Source: Rhodothermales bacterium
GTDB taxonomy: Bacteria; Bacteroidota; Rhodothermia; Rhodothermales; VXPQ01
Assembly (NCBI GenBank): GCA_951812345.1
Contig: OX638295.1
Coordinates: 62,001-126,000 of the forward strand
Direction: 5' to 3'
DNA length: 64,000 bases
In this document: piece by piece, positions 9,067-19,183 of the stretch
How the letters are laid out: every line of letters starts with the position of its first letter
Numbering within the stretch: position 1 is the first letter of the stretch
Translations under genes and position numbers: made by a program
The notes under the pieces: model-generated
The model's input: the letters and a program-made list of their open reading frames with translations, nothing else
Database searches by the model: none
Told to the model about the DNA's origin: nothing

Positions 9067-9948
9067 CTAATGCAATGCTATGTTTCCTATCACCTTGCGA
9101 AATGCAAAGCGAGAACCAATCCATCCAAGCATAATGCCGCATGCCACCAATCCACCGAACGCGAACATAAGCCAGGCATTCGACAATACGCTTGTTTGCG
9201 GGAGATATTCCTGAGCCAGAACATGCAATCCCCAGAGTGCGAGAGCAGCAAGAAGTCCGGACACGATACCCTGCACCACCCCTTCTACCACAAACGGCCG
9301 GCGAATAAAGCGCTCTGTGGCGCCGACCAGTTTCATGGTGCGAATGAGCAGGCGGCGCGCATACATGGTGAGGCGAATCGTGTTGGCGACCAGAAATATG
9401 GAAGTCAGTACGACAATACCTCCGATCACTATGCCGAACATGGCCAGAAGGCGCAGATTTTCCTGCACTTTAGCGAGCAAAACGCGATTAAAAATCACTT
9501 CGTCCACATGATTCCACGAACTGAATTCTTCGGCGAGGGCGGTAAGACTATCCGGATGCACATATGCAGGCAACACGCGAACCTTGATAGAGGCCGGAAG
9601 AAAAGGTGTATCCAGAAACACATCGGCTCCCTCGCCGAATTCTTCCCGGAAGACAAGCCGGGCATCGCTTTCGGATACAAATTCGGTCTCGGCAACGCCC
9701 GGCATTCCGTCAACCTGAAGGTGTATGGCGGCAACTACAGCATCCTCGGTGGTTTCTTTTAGAAAAATTTCCAACTCACCGACACGCTGACGCAACCAGG
9801 TCGATACTTGCTGCGCCTCGTAGGCGAGCAACCCGAACAGTCCGATCATTGTCAGCGCTACCGTCATCGCGCTGATTGAAGTAAACGCCGAAACCTTGGC
9901 CCGGCGAAATCCGGCCAGTCCTTCCCGAATGCTGTACGGTATCCGCAT
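9067..9948 (-). CDS. ftsX: Cell division protein FtsX (permease-like)
   Basis: FtsX pairs with the ATPase FtsE to activate periplasmic peptidoglycan hydrolases at the septum. The 293-residue protein shows the standard topology: one N-terminal membrane helix (about 22-42), a large periplasmic loop, then three helices in the C-terminal half, within an FtsX permease domain (VLTSIFLVANTIRLTMYARR and MKLVGATERFIRRPFVVEG). The latter is the conserved LVGAT.FIR.PF signature. Its ATG overlaps the pheA stop codon by one base (TAATG), indicating coupling. ftsE is not in this window, which is common in Bacteroidota. Confidence 0.92.
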   Translation of the reverse strand: MRIPYSIREGLAGFRRAKVSAFTSISAMTVALTMIGLFGLLAYEAQQVSTWLRQRVGELEIFLKETTEDAVVAAIHLQVDGMPGVAETEFVSESDARLVFREEFGEGADVFLDTPFLPASIKVRVLPAYVHPDSLTALAEEFSSWNHVDEVIFNRVLLAKVQENLRLLAMFGIVIGGIVVLTSIFLVANTIRLTMYARRLLIRTMKLVGATERFIRRPFVVEGVVQGIVSGLLAALALWGLHVLAQEYLPQTSVLSNAWLMFAFGGLVACGIMLGWIGSRFAFRKVIGNIALH

Positions 9949-10814
9949 TACTCTTGCGTTTTTCCGCTCCTGTATGACCCCAGTACCTTGAGGTAGGACG
10001 CGATTTCCCGGAGATGATCCAGCGCCAGTTCCACGGGTTTGTCCGACGCAGCGCCGAGCACATCGAGGTAGAAACGATAATTGCCCGGACTCCCTATGAG
10101 CGGACGACTTTCTATCTTGAACAGGTCAAGTTCCCGAAGCGCAAACACAGCAAGGCTCTTGAAAAGGGCCCCGGGGACATTGGTCCGCATCGAAAATACG
10201 ATGGATGTTTTCCAGTCCCTCCGGACGTCAGGACCCGGTGGCGGCATCTCCTCTTCACGTGAAAGCAGCAGGAACCGCGTATAATTCTGATGATTGCTTT
10301 CGATGCCAGGTTCGAGAACCTCGAGCCCATACACAGTCGCTGCACGCGCACTCCCGATAGCGGCTTCGTCCGGGCGGCCGCCCCGGGCAAGTTCCCGTAC
10401 GGCGCCCGCCGTGTCGTATGCGGCGATCACCTCAGCGGATGACAGACGCATCCGGAGGAAACGCTGGCACTGACCAAGCGCTTGCGGGTGGGAACGCACC
10501 ACACGAATATCCTCAAGAGAAGCACCAGGAAGACCAATCAGATTGTGCCGGATCCGCAGCTGCAACTCACCGACAATCGACATGTCGTGTGTCCGCAACA
10601 AGTCGTAGCACGCATGTACGCTGCCAAACAGCGAGTTTTCGATGGGAATGACCGCGCGATCGACCGCTTTACTCCCGAGCGCCTCGAATACCCTTTCGAA
10701 GGACGACAAGGGAACCCCTTCGGCGCCCGGAAGGAAGGCCCGTAACGCTTCCTCACTGAAAGCGCCCGTTTCACCCTGGAAAGCAATCCGCATGGCAGGA
10801 GGAGACTGCATCAC
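9948..10814 (-). CDS. pheA: Prephenate dehydratase
   Basis: This enzyme converts prephenate to phenylpyruvate in phenylalanine synthesis. The 288-residue monofunctional protein begins with IAFQGETGAFSEEAL (about 9-23), has VIPIENSLFGSV in the catalytic domain and NYTRFLLLS (the TRF catalytic motif), then a C-terminal ACT domain (about 195-275) with the ESRP effector-binding motif. No chorismate mutase domain is fused. The start is GTG at 10814, or ATG at 10811, overlapping the argS stop codon. It forms a tight argS-pheA-ftsX block on the minus strand. Confidence 0.94.
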   Translation of the reverse strand: MMQSPPAMRIAFQGETGAFSEEALRAFLPGAEGVPLSSFERVFEALGSKAVDRAVIPIENSLFGSVHACYDLLRTHDMSIVGELQLRIRHNLIGLPGASLEDIRVVRSHPQALGQCQRFLRMRLSSAEVIAAYDTAGAVRELARGGRPDEAAIGSARAATVYGLEVLEPGIESNHQNYTRFLLLSREEEMPPPGPDVRRDWKTSIVFSMRTNVPGALFKSLAVFALRELDLFKIESRPLIGSPGNYRFYLDVLGAASDKPVELALDHLREIASYLKVLGSYRSGKTQE

Positions 10815-12502
10815 ATGCGCTCCGGTCTGGAAATACCGAGTACGTGCAAGCCGTTTGCGAGTACGATCCGGGCAGCGCGCGCCAACTGCATGCGGGCAGC
10901 CGCCAGATCTTTTTCTTCCCCGATAATACGGCAGTGCCCATAGAACTGCGTAAAAGCAACAGCCACCTCGCGTAAATAATTGGCCACCTGGTGCGGCTCG
11001 CGCACTGCTGCTGCATACTCAAGAACCTCCGGCAGCCGCAACAGCGCTTTCATCAATGCAATCTCGGCAGCGTGGCCAAGCAACGACAAGTCGGCGCCGA
11101 GCTCACCGTGAAAACCCACTTCTTCCGCTTTACGAAGAATGGAGCAAATGCGCGCATGCGCATACTGCAAGTAAAACACCGGGTTCTTTTCGCTGGCTTC
11201 TTTCGCCAGGTCCAGATCGAATTCGAGGTGGGCATTAGGCGACCGCATCAAAAAGAAAAACCGCGTTACATCCTCGCCGACTTCATCCATCAAGTCGTCC
11301 AGCGTCACATAGGTCGCCCTGCGGGTGCTCATCTTCACAGGCGCTCCGTCGCGCACAAGCGTAACGAATTGGTGAACAAGGACCTCCACACGGTCGGCAT
11401 CGTATCCCAATGCCCGAAGACCATGCAACACGTCAGGGTACGTTGCAATGTGATCGGCGCCGAGAATGTCCACGATCCGCTCGAAGCCTCGCTCGCACTT
11501 ATCGGCATGGTAGGCGATATCGGGAAGCCGATAGGTCGGCTCGCCGCTACTCTTTACCAGCACCGTATCCTGTTCCTTGCCGAACGCCGTGGTTCTGAAC
11601 CACACGGCGCCGTCCCGATCATAGCAATGGCCCTGCTCCCGTAACTGTTCCAGCGTGCGCCATACGGCATCGTTCTCGTACAGACTCCGCTCGTTGAAAT
11701 ACGTATCCATACGGATACCGAGACGGGTCAGCGTACGCTCGAAATCGGCGAAAATCGCCTGTTCGGCCGCCTCCTTGAAAGGAGCGACGTCGCCGGCCAT
11801 ATCGGGGGCGTCCTCTGCCCGGGCATGCAGGCGCTCTGCAATGTCGATAATGTAGGCCCCAAGGTAGCCGTCCTCCGGAAACGATGCAGGCGCCTCGATA
11901 GAAACTCCACCGGCGTCTATCCGCTTGCGCGGCGTTTCCGGGTCGACGATCGCCTGGTACCGCGCACGCACCGACTCGCCCAGCACCCGCATCTGGCGCC
12001 CGGCGTCGTTGAAATAAAACTCGCGCGTAACGTCGTAGCCATTCCATGCCAGCAGGTTGGCCACCGTATCGCCGAGCACCGCATTTCGTCCGTGGCCGAC
12101 CGTCAGCGGTCCCGTGGGATTCGCGCTCACATACTCAACGAGGGCCCGTTTCCCCTGCCCTGTCGTCGAGCGCCCGAACGCCTCCCCGGCTTCGAGCAAT
12201 TTCCGCAACTCCCCGACCAGATATTCGGTCGAAAAACGAAAATTGATAAATCCGGAACCCGCCACCTCCACAGAGGCAATCCGCGCAGGGTCAAGCGGAC
12301 GGGCAAGCAGACGGTCCGCCAGTTCTCCGGCGATACTGCGAGGAGCGCGACGCAGATACCGCGCCAGCTGCATAGCCGCATTCGTGGCCAGATCGCCGTG
12401 CTCGGGATTTTTGGGCTTTTCGAACTCCGGCGCGAAATCCTGCGGCACGCCCTCGAAATCTTCCAGCGCCGCAACCAGTTCTCTTGCAAGATACTTTTTC
12501 AC
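10811..12502 (-). CDS. argS: Arginyl-tRNA synthetase
   Basis: ArgS charges tRNA-Arg. The 563-residue class I synthetase has the N-terminal Add1 domain, then the HIGH-equivalent HGRN at residues 137-140 within SANPTGPLTVGHGRNAVLGD, and the KMSTR signature near residue 388. A C-terminal DALR anticodon-binding domain ends in the canonical VLGISRPERM. Length equals the bacterial norm (550-590). It is first in the argS-pheA-ftsX group; rodA lies 45 bases further along on the same strand. Confidence 0.97.
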   Translation of the reverse strand: MKKYLARELVAALEDFEGVPQDFAPEFEKPKNPEHGDLATNAAMQLARYLRRAPRSIAGELADRLLARPLDPARIASVEVAGSGFINFRFSTEYLVGELRKLLEAGEAFGRSTTGQGKRALVEYVSANPTGPLTVGHGRNAVLGDTVANLLAWNGYDVTREFYFNDAGRQMRVLGESVRARYQAIVDPETPRKRIDAGGVSIEAPASFPEDGYLGAYIIDIAERLHARAEDAPDMAGDVAPFKEAAEQAIFADFERTLTRLGIRMDTYFNERSLYENDAVWRTLEQLREQGHCYDRDGAVWFRTTAFGKEQDTVLVKSSGEPTYRLPDIAYHADKCERGFERIVDILGADHIATYPDVLHGLRALGYDADRVEVLVHQFVTLVRDGAPVKMSTRRATYVTLDDLMDEVGEDVTRFFFLMRSPNAHLEFDLDLAKEASEKNPVFYLQYAHARICSILRKAEEVGFHGELGADLSLLGHAAEIALMKALLRLPEVLEYAAAVREPHQVANYLREVAVAFTQFYGHCRIIGEEKDLAAARMQLARAARIVLANGLHVLGISRPERM

Positions 12503-12547
12503 TGTTTGTAAAGGATACTCCGATCCGTACCAAATGATTTACGAACG

Positions 12548-13807
12548 TCAATATACGTAGATGGGGAAATCGTCGCGCCGCATGTGCAGATTCAACAGAA
12601 TCGCCAGCAGCACCGTGTTGGCAAGCATAGCCGATCCTCCATAGGAAACGAAAGGCAACGGAATACCAATGACCGGCAGCAGGCCCACCACCGTCCCTAT
12701 ATTGACAAAAACATGCACGAGATAAATCCCCGCTATCCCTACGGCGGTCATGCTCCCGAAGGGATGCTTGATCTGGATGCCCATCTGGATCACTCGAACG
12801 AGCAGGAGCGCAAATATGGAGATCACAACCATCGAGCCGATAAATCCCCATTCTTCTCCAATGATACTGAATACGAAATCCGTCGATTGCTCGGGCACGT
12901 AGGCCCCCTGCGTCTGCGTCCCTTCCATGAATCCCTTACCGGCCAAACCCCCTGAGCCGATGGCCGCCTTCGACTGCACGAGCTGAAAACCCACGCCTGA
13001 CCGGAATTCCTCCGCACCGGGATTCGTAAAAGAAAGGATGCGAGCCACCTGATGAGGGCGAAACACCTTGTTCAGCGCAAACAGCACGGCGGAAATCGCG
13101 CCAAAGGAAGATACCGCAGCCATGACGCCGTACAAGCGCTCCCTGGTTTTCCACAACACAAGGAATGTAAACAGCACCGCGAAAGCGATGGCCGTCGGAA
13201 GATGCACGACCGAAAAGTAGCCCGCGACGCCCGTGGCGGTCATAACGATTAACATGCCGACCGGCCAGACCGACCAGAACAACGCAATGGGCGCGATGGC
13301 GAAGAACACAAGGGCGGTTCCGGCATCGTTCTGAAGCAGGATCAACGCCATGGGCGTCATAAAAACGCCGAGCAGAAGAAACGCATATTTCACCCTGCTT
13401 GAATTGGGCCGCATGGTGGAAATGAGCTGGGCCCCCGCCAGCACAGCGCCTACCTTGGCCACTTCGGATACCTGCAGGGTCAGCCCCCCTATTTGCAACC
13501 AACTCCTCGCTCCATTGATTTCCCGTCCGAACAAAAGAGCCAAGGCAAGCAATATCAACGTACCCAGGTATGCGACCCAGGCGATCCGCTGGAAAAAATG
13601 CACCGGGAGAAACAGGCACGTCAGACCGGCGCCCAGCGATATGACGACCCATGCCAACTGGCGCCGGAAATTCTGCCGGACGGACTCGAGAAGATACTCT
13701 GCGGAAGGACCATTCGTGGTGCTGTAGATGGCTACCAGACCGATCGCCACCAGAACCACCCAGGCGAAGAGCGTGAGATAATCCAGATTCCGATACCAGA
13801 TGCGCAT
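12548..13807 (-). CDS. rodA: Rod shape-determining protein RodA (SEDS glycosyltransferase)
   Basis: RodA is the peptidoglycan glycosyltransferase of the elongasome and works with PBP2. The 419-residue polytopic protein contains about ten hydrophobic helices and the SEDS signatures QLAWVVISLGAG, LLQNDAGTALVFF (the D.Gt segment), GLAGKGFMEGTQTQ with the essential extracytoplasmic loop, PEQSTDFVFSIIGEEWGF and the C-terminal GIPLPFVSYGGSAML. It is read after PBP2, from which it is separated by 66 bases. MreBCD genes are not in the window. Confidence 0.95.
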   Translation of the reverse strand: MRIWYRNLDYLTLFAWVVLVAIGLVAIYSTTNGPSAEYLLESVRQNFRRQLAWVVISLGAGLTCLFLPVHFFQRIAWVAYLGTLILLALALLFGREINGARSWLQIGGLTLQVSEVAKVGAVLAGAQLISTMRPNSSRVKYAFLLLGVFMTPMALILLQNDAGTALVFFAIAPIALFWSVWPVGMLIVMTATGVAGYFSVVHLPTAIAFAVLFTFLVLWKTRERLYGVMAAVSSFGAISAVLFALNKVFRPHQVARILSFTNPGAEEFRSGVGFQLVQSKAAIGSGGLAGKGFMEGTQTQGAYVPEQSTDFVFSIIGEEWGFIGSMVVISIFALLLVRVIQMGIQIKHPFGSMTAVGIAGIYLVHVFVNIGTVVGLLPVIGIPLPFVSYGGSAMLANTVLLAILLNLHMRRDDFPIYVY

Positions 13808-13873
13808 GGGACAAGCCTTACGAAACGACGGACAAGGAGCGGGATGTACGGCCCATACGATCGGAGGGGATTA

Positions 13874-15754
13874 TTATGTGTCCTCGCCGGATTCGCTTTC
13901 TTCCGATTCGCCGTCGGCAACGGCGCGCTCGTCATCTTCCGTGTCCAGAGGCTCGCTCCGCACGGCAAGCACGCTCTGAAGCACCCACTGCCTCGAAGGA
14001 CTCGATGAGATAGAGCCGGTCAGGTATTGTTCCGCCATCAACGACCCGATCGGGCCGGCGGCGACAGCCCCAAAGCCGGCATTCTCCACCTGAACCGCCA
14101 CGGCTATCTGCGGATTGTCGTAGGGTGCAAACAGGATGAATACGGAGTCGTCCTTCCGCTCATGGGGCGCCTGGGCCGTACCGGTTTTGCCGCCGCTGGG
14201 AATACCGGGAATCTGAATCCACTTTCCGGTCCCGGCCTCCATCACCCGTTTCATGCCTTCGCGCACCACATCGAAATGCGCCTCGTCTATCGGAAGCTTT
14301 GTCGGAGCAGGAATCTTTGGATAGAGCGTTTCTCCCGTCTCCTGGTGCACCATCCGGGTTACGAGATGGGGCGTATACAACATGCCCCGGCTGGCCACCG
14401 CAGCTACATACCGCGCCAATTGCAAGGGCGTCACCCCCATATCCCCCTGCCCAACGCCGAGATTGATCGTAAAACCGGGGCCCCAGCCGGGAAAACGCCG
14501 ATTAAAGTAGCTGGAATCAGGAATTAGTCCGGCTCCCTGTTCGCCGATATCCGTGGACACCCGCTGGCCGAACCCGAACATATGCGCATACTTGCTGAAG
14601 ACCTCCACGTTCGTGCGCATCATCAACTCGAAGAAAAACGTATTGCACGACTGTTCGAGCGCCTCTTCCACCGCAATGCTCCCGTGTACATGCATGTCGC
14701 GGAAGACCCCCGAACCGCCAAGGGGATGATAGCCCCCGCAATATATATGCTCCGCCGGGCTAATCTTGTCCTCCTGAAGCGCCATCAGCGCCATGAACGG
14801 CTTCCATGTCGACCCGGGGGGCAACCGGTTCATGGTTGCCCGGTTGTACAGCGGCTTTTCCGGACTGTTTATGAGATGATTCCAGGTCTCGGGGTCCATG
14901 GTCGCGGTAAAAACGTCCGGGTCGTAGTCCGGCATGCTTACAAGCGCCAGAATCTCCCCGCTGTTCACGTCGAGCGCAACGGCTCCGCCCCGTTTGCCGA
15001 CAAAGAGAGACTCCGCCAGCGCCTGCAGATCCGTATCGAGGCCGAGGTGAATGTCATACCCGCTTTTCGGAGCATTGTCGAATGCGCCGTCCTGCCAGGA
15101 CTTGACTTCCAGACCATGTACGTTGACGACTTTTATTTCGGAGCCCAGACGGCCCCGCAGCCTGGACTCGTATCCGCTTTCGAGGCCGGACTTTCCGATC
15201 AGGTCTCCCTGCCGGTATCCTCTTTCACCCAAACGAACCAGTTCGCTGTCCGTAATCTCCCGCACATATCCAAGCACGTGCGCGGCGGTAGCCTCCGTAT
15301 GGTACCGGCGGCGGAAATCCTGTTCGTACCCCACCCCCGGCAACCGATAGAAATTTTCCGCCACGCGGCTGAAAACATCTTCCGGCACATCCCGGAACGC
15401 CTTGCCGGGCTGGAAGGCGCTGTGGCGGCGAAGTTCCGTGAATCTGGCGGAAACGACGCTGTCAGGGACCTCCAGCAGATCGGCCAGGAGAGGAATCTTG
15501 CCGCGGTCGAAACTCCGCGGGGTAATGGTGATCGTGTAGCTGGGCTCGTTGTTCACCAGGGCCCTGCCCGTCCGATCGTAAATCGCGCCGCGCGCCGGCA
15601 ACACCCTGCGCTCCCGGAGCGCATTGGATTCGGATTCGATGGTATAATCGTCGGTCCGGATCAGCTGGAGCTGCGCAAGCCGCAAGCTCAGGAGACCCAT
15701 TGCAACGACGATCACGCCGATAAAAACGCGCCCGCGTATTTTGTAATCATACAT
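13874..15754 (-). CDS. mrdA: Penicillin-binding protein 2 (transpeptidase)
   Basis: This class B PBP cross-links peptidoglycan during elongation. The 626-residue protein has an N-terminal membrane anchor (about 9-28), a dimerization/pedestal domain and a transpeptidase domain with the active-site serine in PPGSTWKP near residue 314, SCN near 367 (LEQSCNTFF) and KTGTAQAP near 522. The C-terminus adds an acidic tail (DTEDDERAVADGESEESESGEDT) after the catalytic fold. It lies directly upstream of rodA, the usual partner. Confidence 0.95.
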   Translation of the reverse strand: MYDYKIRGRVFIGVIVVAMGLLSLRLAQLQLIRTDDYTIESESNALRERRVLPARGAIYDRTGRALVNNEPSYTITITPRSFDRGKIPLLADLLEVPDSVVSARFTELRRHSAFQPGKAFRDVPEDVFSRVAENFYRLPGVGYEQDFRRRYHTEATAAHVLGYVREITDSELVRLGERGYRQGDLIGKSGLESGYESRLRGRLGSEIKVVNVHGLEVKSWQDGAFDNAPKSGYDIHLGLDTDLQALAESLFVGKRGGAVALDVNSGEILALVSMPDYDPDVFTATMDPETWNHLINSPEKPLYNRATMNRLPPGSTWKPFMALMALQEDKISPAEHIYCGGYHPLGGSGVFRDMHVHGSIAVEEALEQSCNTFFFELMMRTNVEVFSKYAHMFGFGQRVSTDIGEQGAGLIPDSSYFNRRFPGWGPGFTINLGVGQGDMGVTPLQLARYVAAVASRGMLYTPHLVTRMVHQETGETLYPKIPAPTKLPIDEAHFDVVREGMKRVMEAGTGKWIQIPGIPSGGKTGTAQAPHERKDDSVFILFAPYDNPQIAVAVQVENAGFGAVAAGPIGSLMAEQYLTGSISSSPSRQWVLQSVLAVRSEPLDTEDDERAVADGESEESESGEDT

Positions 15755-16059
15755 GGCCTTGCACCCCGCTCATGCCCCGCGCAACGGCATACATGGAATA
15801 TAAGAATGCCCCGGAAGGTCTAACGCATTCCGGTACAGGATACTCAACCCGGTAAACGGCTGAAATATCCCGCCATGACGGATTCTTATACGAATGCGCG
15901 AACCGGAAACGTTTATGCTCGTAAACACCTTTAGAGGTACTCTGGCGTAAACCGCAATGAAGAATCCTTGGGATACAATGAATATCGCGTAACTACAGTA
16001 CCGTTTCCAAAGCGCACCCTTCCCGAAACCTCCATCCTCCGACCCTATCGGGACCGCCG
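15755..16059. other. Divergent intergenic region, PBP2 / PD40 metallopeptidase
   Basis: A 305-base space between divergently transcribed genes, expected to hold both promoters. It contains AT-richer patches such as GAATATAAGAATG near 15792 and a GGATAC box near 15837. No promoter could be assigned with confidence and no gene is supported. Confidence 0.4.
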
Positions 16060-19000
16060 ATGTTTCGAACCGCTTCCCTGCTTGCATATATCCCTGTTTT
16101 TCTCACGTGCGCGGTTTTGGCGCCCACGCCGGCCAGCGCACAGTACTTCGGTCGAAACAAGGTCCAGTACGATCATTTCGACTTCAAGCACTTCGAGACC
16201 GAGCATTTCATTATTTACTATTACCCGGAAGAGGAACAGGCGGTTCGCGACGCCGGACGCATGGCCGAGCGCTGGTACAGCCGGCATTCCCGCACGTACC
16301 TCCGGGAATTCAAGGAAAAGAAGCCCCTTATCTTCTATGCGAACGACGCCGATTTTCACCAGACCAATGTCATCGGGGGAATCATCGGCGAAGGCACGGG
16401 GGGCGTTACCGAATCGATCAAGCAGCGCGTCATCATGCCGCTTACCGGCAGCTACGCCGAAACGGACCACGTACTGGGACATGAACTCGTCCACTCCTTC
16501 CAGTACGACATAGGCCTCAGCGACCAGGACCCGATCCGGTTCAATCTGGCGCTCTTGCCGTTGTGGATGATCGAAGGTACGGCGGAGTACCTCTCCGTAG
16601 GACGATCCGACCCCCATACGACCATGTGGCTGCGGGATGCGTTGCTCCGTGACGACCTGCCTACGATCGAGCAATTGACGCGCGACCAGCGCTATTTCCC
16701 CTACCGGTTCGGACAGGCCTACATGGCCTACATCGGCGGAAAATACGGCGACGCCGCCGTGGCGAACCTGTTCAAACTGGCCGGGCGCGCCGGCGTGGAT
16801 TCTGCTTTCGTGTATACGCTCGGCATTACGACCGACTCGCTGTCCACGGAATGGAAGCAGGTGGTCCGCAAAACCTACGAGCCGTTCATGGAGGACAAAA
16901 CGCCCCCCGAAGAATCGGGACAGCGCATTCTGGCTCCTGAAATCGACGCGGGCGAAGTCAATCTTTCCCCGGCGCTCAGCCCCGACGGCGCATACATTGC
17001 CTTCCTGTCGGAAAGAGATCTGTTCTCGATCAACCTGTTCGTGGCGGACGCCAGGACGGGCGAGGTCATCTCGAGCCTGAAAAACCCGGCGGCGAATCCG
17101 CACATGGATGCGCTGCGATTCATCCAGTCAGCCGGATCCTGGTCACCGGACGGAAGACAGTTGGCCTTTGTTTCGTTCGCGGGCGGGGACAACCGGATAT
17201 CCATTTTCGATGTCAAGCGGCGCAAGGTGCGGCAGAACATCGCCGTGGAGGGAGTCACTGCGCTGACGAATCTCTCCTGGTCGCCGGACGGATCGTCCAT
17301 TGCGTTTACCGGCCTCGAAGGCGGCATCAGCGACCTGTTTGTCCTGAATCTGGAAACGAACGCCGTGCGCCAGTTGACGAACGATCGGTATGCGGACCTG
17401 CAACCGGACTGGTCGCCGGACGGAAGATACATTGCTTTCACGACCGATCGCGGTGGAGACAATACAGACTTCGACCAACTGGAGTATCAGAAAAACGGCC
17501 TTGCGCTGTTCGACATGGAGCGCAACGAAATACGGCCCCTGAGACCCTTCGGCAACGTGCTGCACCACAATCCGCAGTTCTCGCCGGATGGAAACGACCT
17601 GTATTTCATCAGCGATCAGAACGGGTTCAAGGACATCTACCGGCTTGACCTGTCCTCGGAAGAGGTATACCGGCTTACGAATCTGGCGACGGGCGTCAGC
17701 GGCATCACGGCGCTTTCTCCGGCCATGTCCGTGGCCGACCTCACCGGCCAGATGACCTTCTCGGTGTTTTCGGACAACGCCTATACGGTGTATCTGCGCG
17801 AACCCGACGAACTGACGGGCGATCCCGTGCAACCCCAACCTGCCGGCCATATCGCTACGGCGGGCATCCTGCCCCCGATCCGGTCGCTCAACGAAGGACT
17901 GGTGGGCAACTACCTCAATGATTCGATGACGGGCCTGCCAACTCTCGGTCTGCAATGGCCTGGAAAGGAGTACCGGTCGAATCTCGAACTGGATTACGTG
18001 GCGCCCCCGACCATCGGCGTAGGGGTAGGCGGACTGTACGGAACACAAGTCGCCGGCGGTATCGGCTTTGCATTCTCGGACATGCTCGGCGACCGGAACC
18101 TGTACCTTGTAGCACAGGCCCAGGGCACATTCAAGGACATCGGGGGACAGGCCTCATATATCGACCTCGGACAGCGAATAAACCTCGGCGCATCGGCAGG
18201 GCACATACCGCTTCTGTACGGCTATTCCCGGGGTGGATTCGTAGGTGGCGCGCAAGTGGTCGAGCAACTCCGGCAACGCATCTTCATCGACCAGGTATCG
18301 GGCATTGCCCAGTATCCTTTCAGTCAAACGCGCCGGGCCGAAGCGAATGCGGGCTTCGTACGGTACGGATTCGACAACGAAGTGGAGCAGTTCGTGGGAT
18401 CGGGCTTCGCATTCGGTCGAAACCGCGTCGACACCGACGACTCCGTGTTTTTCCAGGGCATTACGGAACAGGAACCCATCTATTTTTTTCAGGCCGGGCT
18501 GGCCTTTGTCGGAGACTATTCCTTCACCGGATTCACCTCGCCGATCAGCGGAGGACGCTACCGCCTCGAAATCGCCCCGAAAATCGGGAGTTCGACGTTT
18601 GTGACAGGACTCGTCGATTACCGGCAATACTTGTATATAGAGCCGGTAACGCTGGCCGTGCGCGGACTGCACATCGGTAACTACGGCGCCGAGCCGGCGG
18701 GAGAAGCTCTGTTCACGACGCAATACCTCGGTTATTCCTACTACCCCGCTTTTGTCCGGGGATACAATTTCCGGTCGTTCGAGGCGTCGGAATGCCAGAT
18801 TGACCTAAGCAACCCCGGTCGCCGGTGCCCCTCGATGGATCGCCTGCAAGGTACGCACGTCGCCCTGTCGAGCGTGGAGGTGCGCGTCCCGTTCCTGGGA
18901 ACCGAGCAGTTGGGACTCATTCCGTTTCCTTATCTCCCGACCGAATTGTCGGCGTTCGTGGACGGCGGCATGGCATGGACCGCCGAAGACGATCCCGTGC

Positions 19001-19167
19001 TTGAATTCGATCGGACTACAAACAAGCGCGTGCCCGTATTCAGTACCGGAGTATCTGCGCGCGTCAATATTTTGGGGTACATTGTGCTGGAAACGTACTA
19101 CGCATTTCCTTTCCAGCGACCGGACGCCGGCTGGCAGTTGGGATTCCGGTTGGCGCCTGGCTGGTAA
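16060..19167 (+). CDS. Secreted PD40/TolB-repeat zinc metallopeptidase-like surface protein
   Basis: A 1035-residue exported protein. A signal peptide covers residues 1-27 (ends TPASA-QYF). A gluzincin-like peptidase domain follows, with HELVH at 141-145 and the likely third ligand in WMIEGTAEYLS about 40 residues later. Next come at least five TolB/PD40 beta-propeller blades with SPDG motifs (LSPDGAYIAFLSE, WSPDGRQLAFVS, WSPDGSSIAFTG, WSPDGRYIAFTT, FSPDGNDLYFIS). The C-terminal 400 residues look like a beta-barrel of the bacterial surface antigen type, rich in alternating aromatic/polar strands. Related proteins are common in Rhodothermota and Bacteroidota; the physiological substrate is unknown. 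pyrD starts 16 bases after the stop. Confidence 0.75.
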   Translation: MFRTASLLAYIPVFLTCAVLAPTPASAQYFGRNKVQYDHFDFKHFETEHFIIYYYPEEEQAVRDAGRMAERWYSRHSRTYLREFKEKKPLIFYANDADFHQTNVIGGIIGEGTGGVTESIKQRVIMPLTGSYAETDHVLGHELVHSFQYDIGLSDQDPIRFNLALLPLWMIEGTAEYLSVGRSDPHTTMWLRDALLRDDLPTIEQLTRDQRYFPYRFGQAYMAYIGGKYGDAAVANLFKLAGRAGVDSAFVYTLGITTDSLSTEWKQVVRKTYEPFMEDKTPPEESGQRILAPEIDAGEVNLSPALSPDGAYIAFLSERDLFSINLFVADARTGEVISSLKNPAANPHMDALRFIQSAGSWSPDGRQLAFVSFAGGDNRISIFDVKRRKVRQNIAVEGVTALTNLSWSPDGSSIAFTGLEGGISDLFVLNLETNAVRQLTNDRYADLQPDWSPDGRYIAFTTDRGGDNTDFDQLEYQKNGLALFDMERNEIRPLRPFGNVLHHNPQFSPDGNDLYFISDQNGFKDIYRLDLSSEEVYRLTNLATGVSGITALSPAMSVADLTGQMTFSVFSDNAYTVYLREPDELTGDPVQPQPAGHIATAGILPPIRSLNEGLVGNYLNDSMTGLPTLGLQWPGKEYRSNLELDYVAPPTIGVGVGGLYGTQVAGGIGFAFSDMLGDRNLYLVAQAQGTFKDIGGQASYIDLGQRINLGASAGHIPLLYGYSRGGFVGGAQVVEQLRQRIFIDQVSGIAQYPFSQTRRAEANAGFVRYGFDNEVEQFVGSGFAFGRNRVDTDDSVFFQGITEQEPIYFFQAGLAFVGDYSFTGFTSPISGGRYRLEIAPKIGSSTFVTGLVDYRQYLYIEPVTLAVRGLHIGNYGAEPAGEALFTTQYLGYSYYPAFVRGYNFRSFEASECQIDLSNPGRRCPSMDRLQGTHVALSSVEVRVPFLGTEQLGLIPFPYLPTELSAFVDGGMAWTAEDDPVLEFDRTTNKRVPVFSTGVSARVNILGYIVLETYYAFPFQRPDAGWQLGFRLAPGW

Positions 19168-19183
19168 GGCTTTTACAGCCCAG

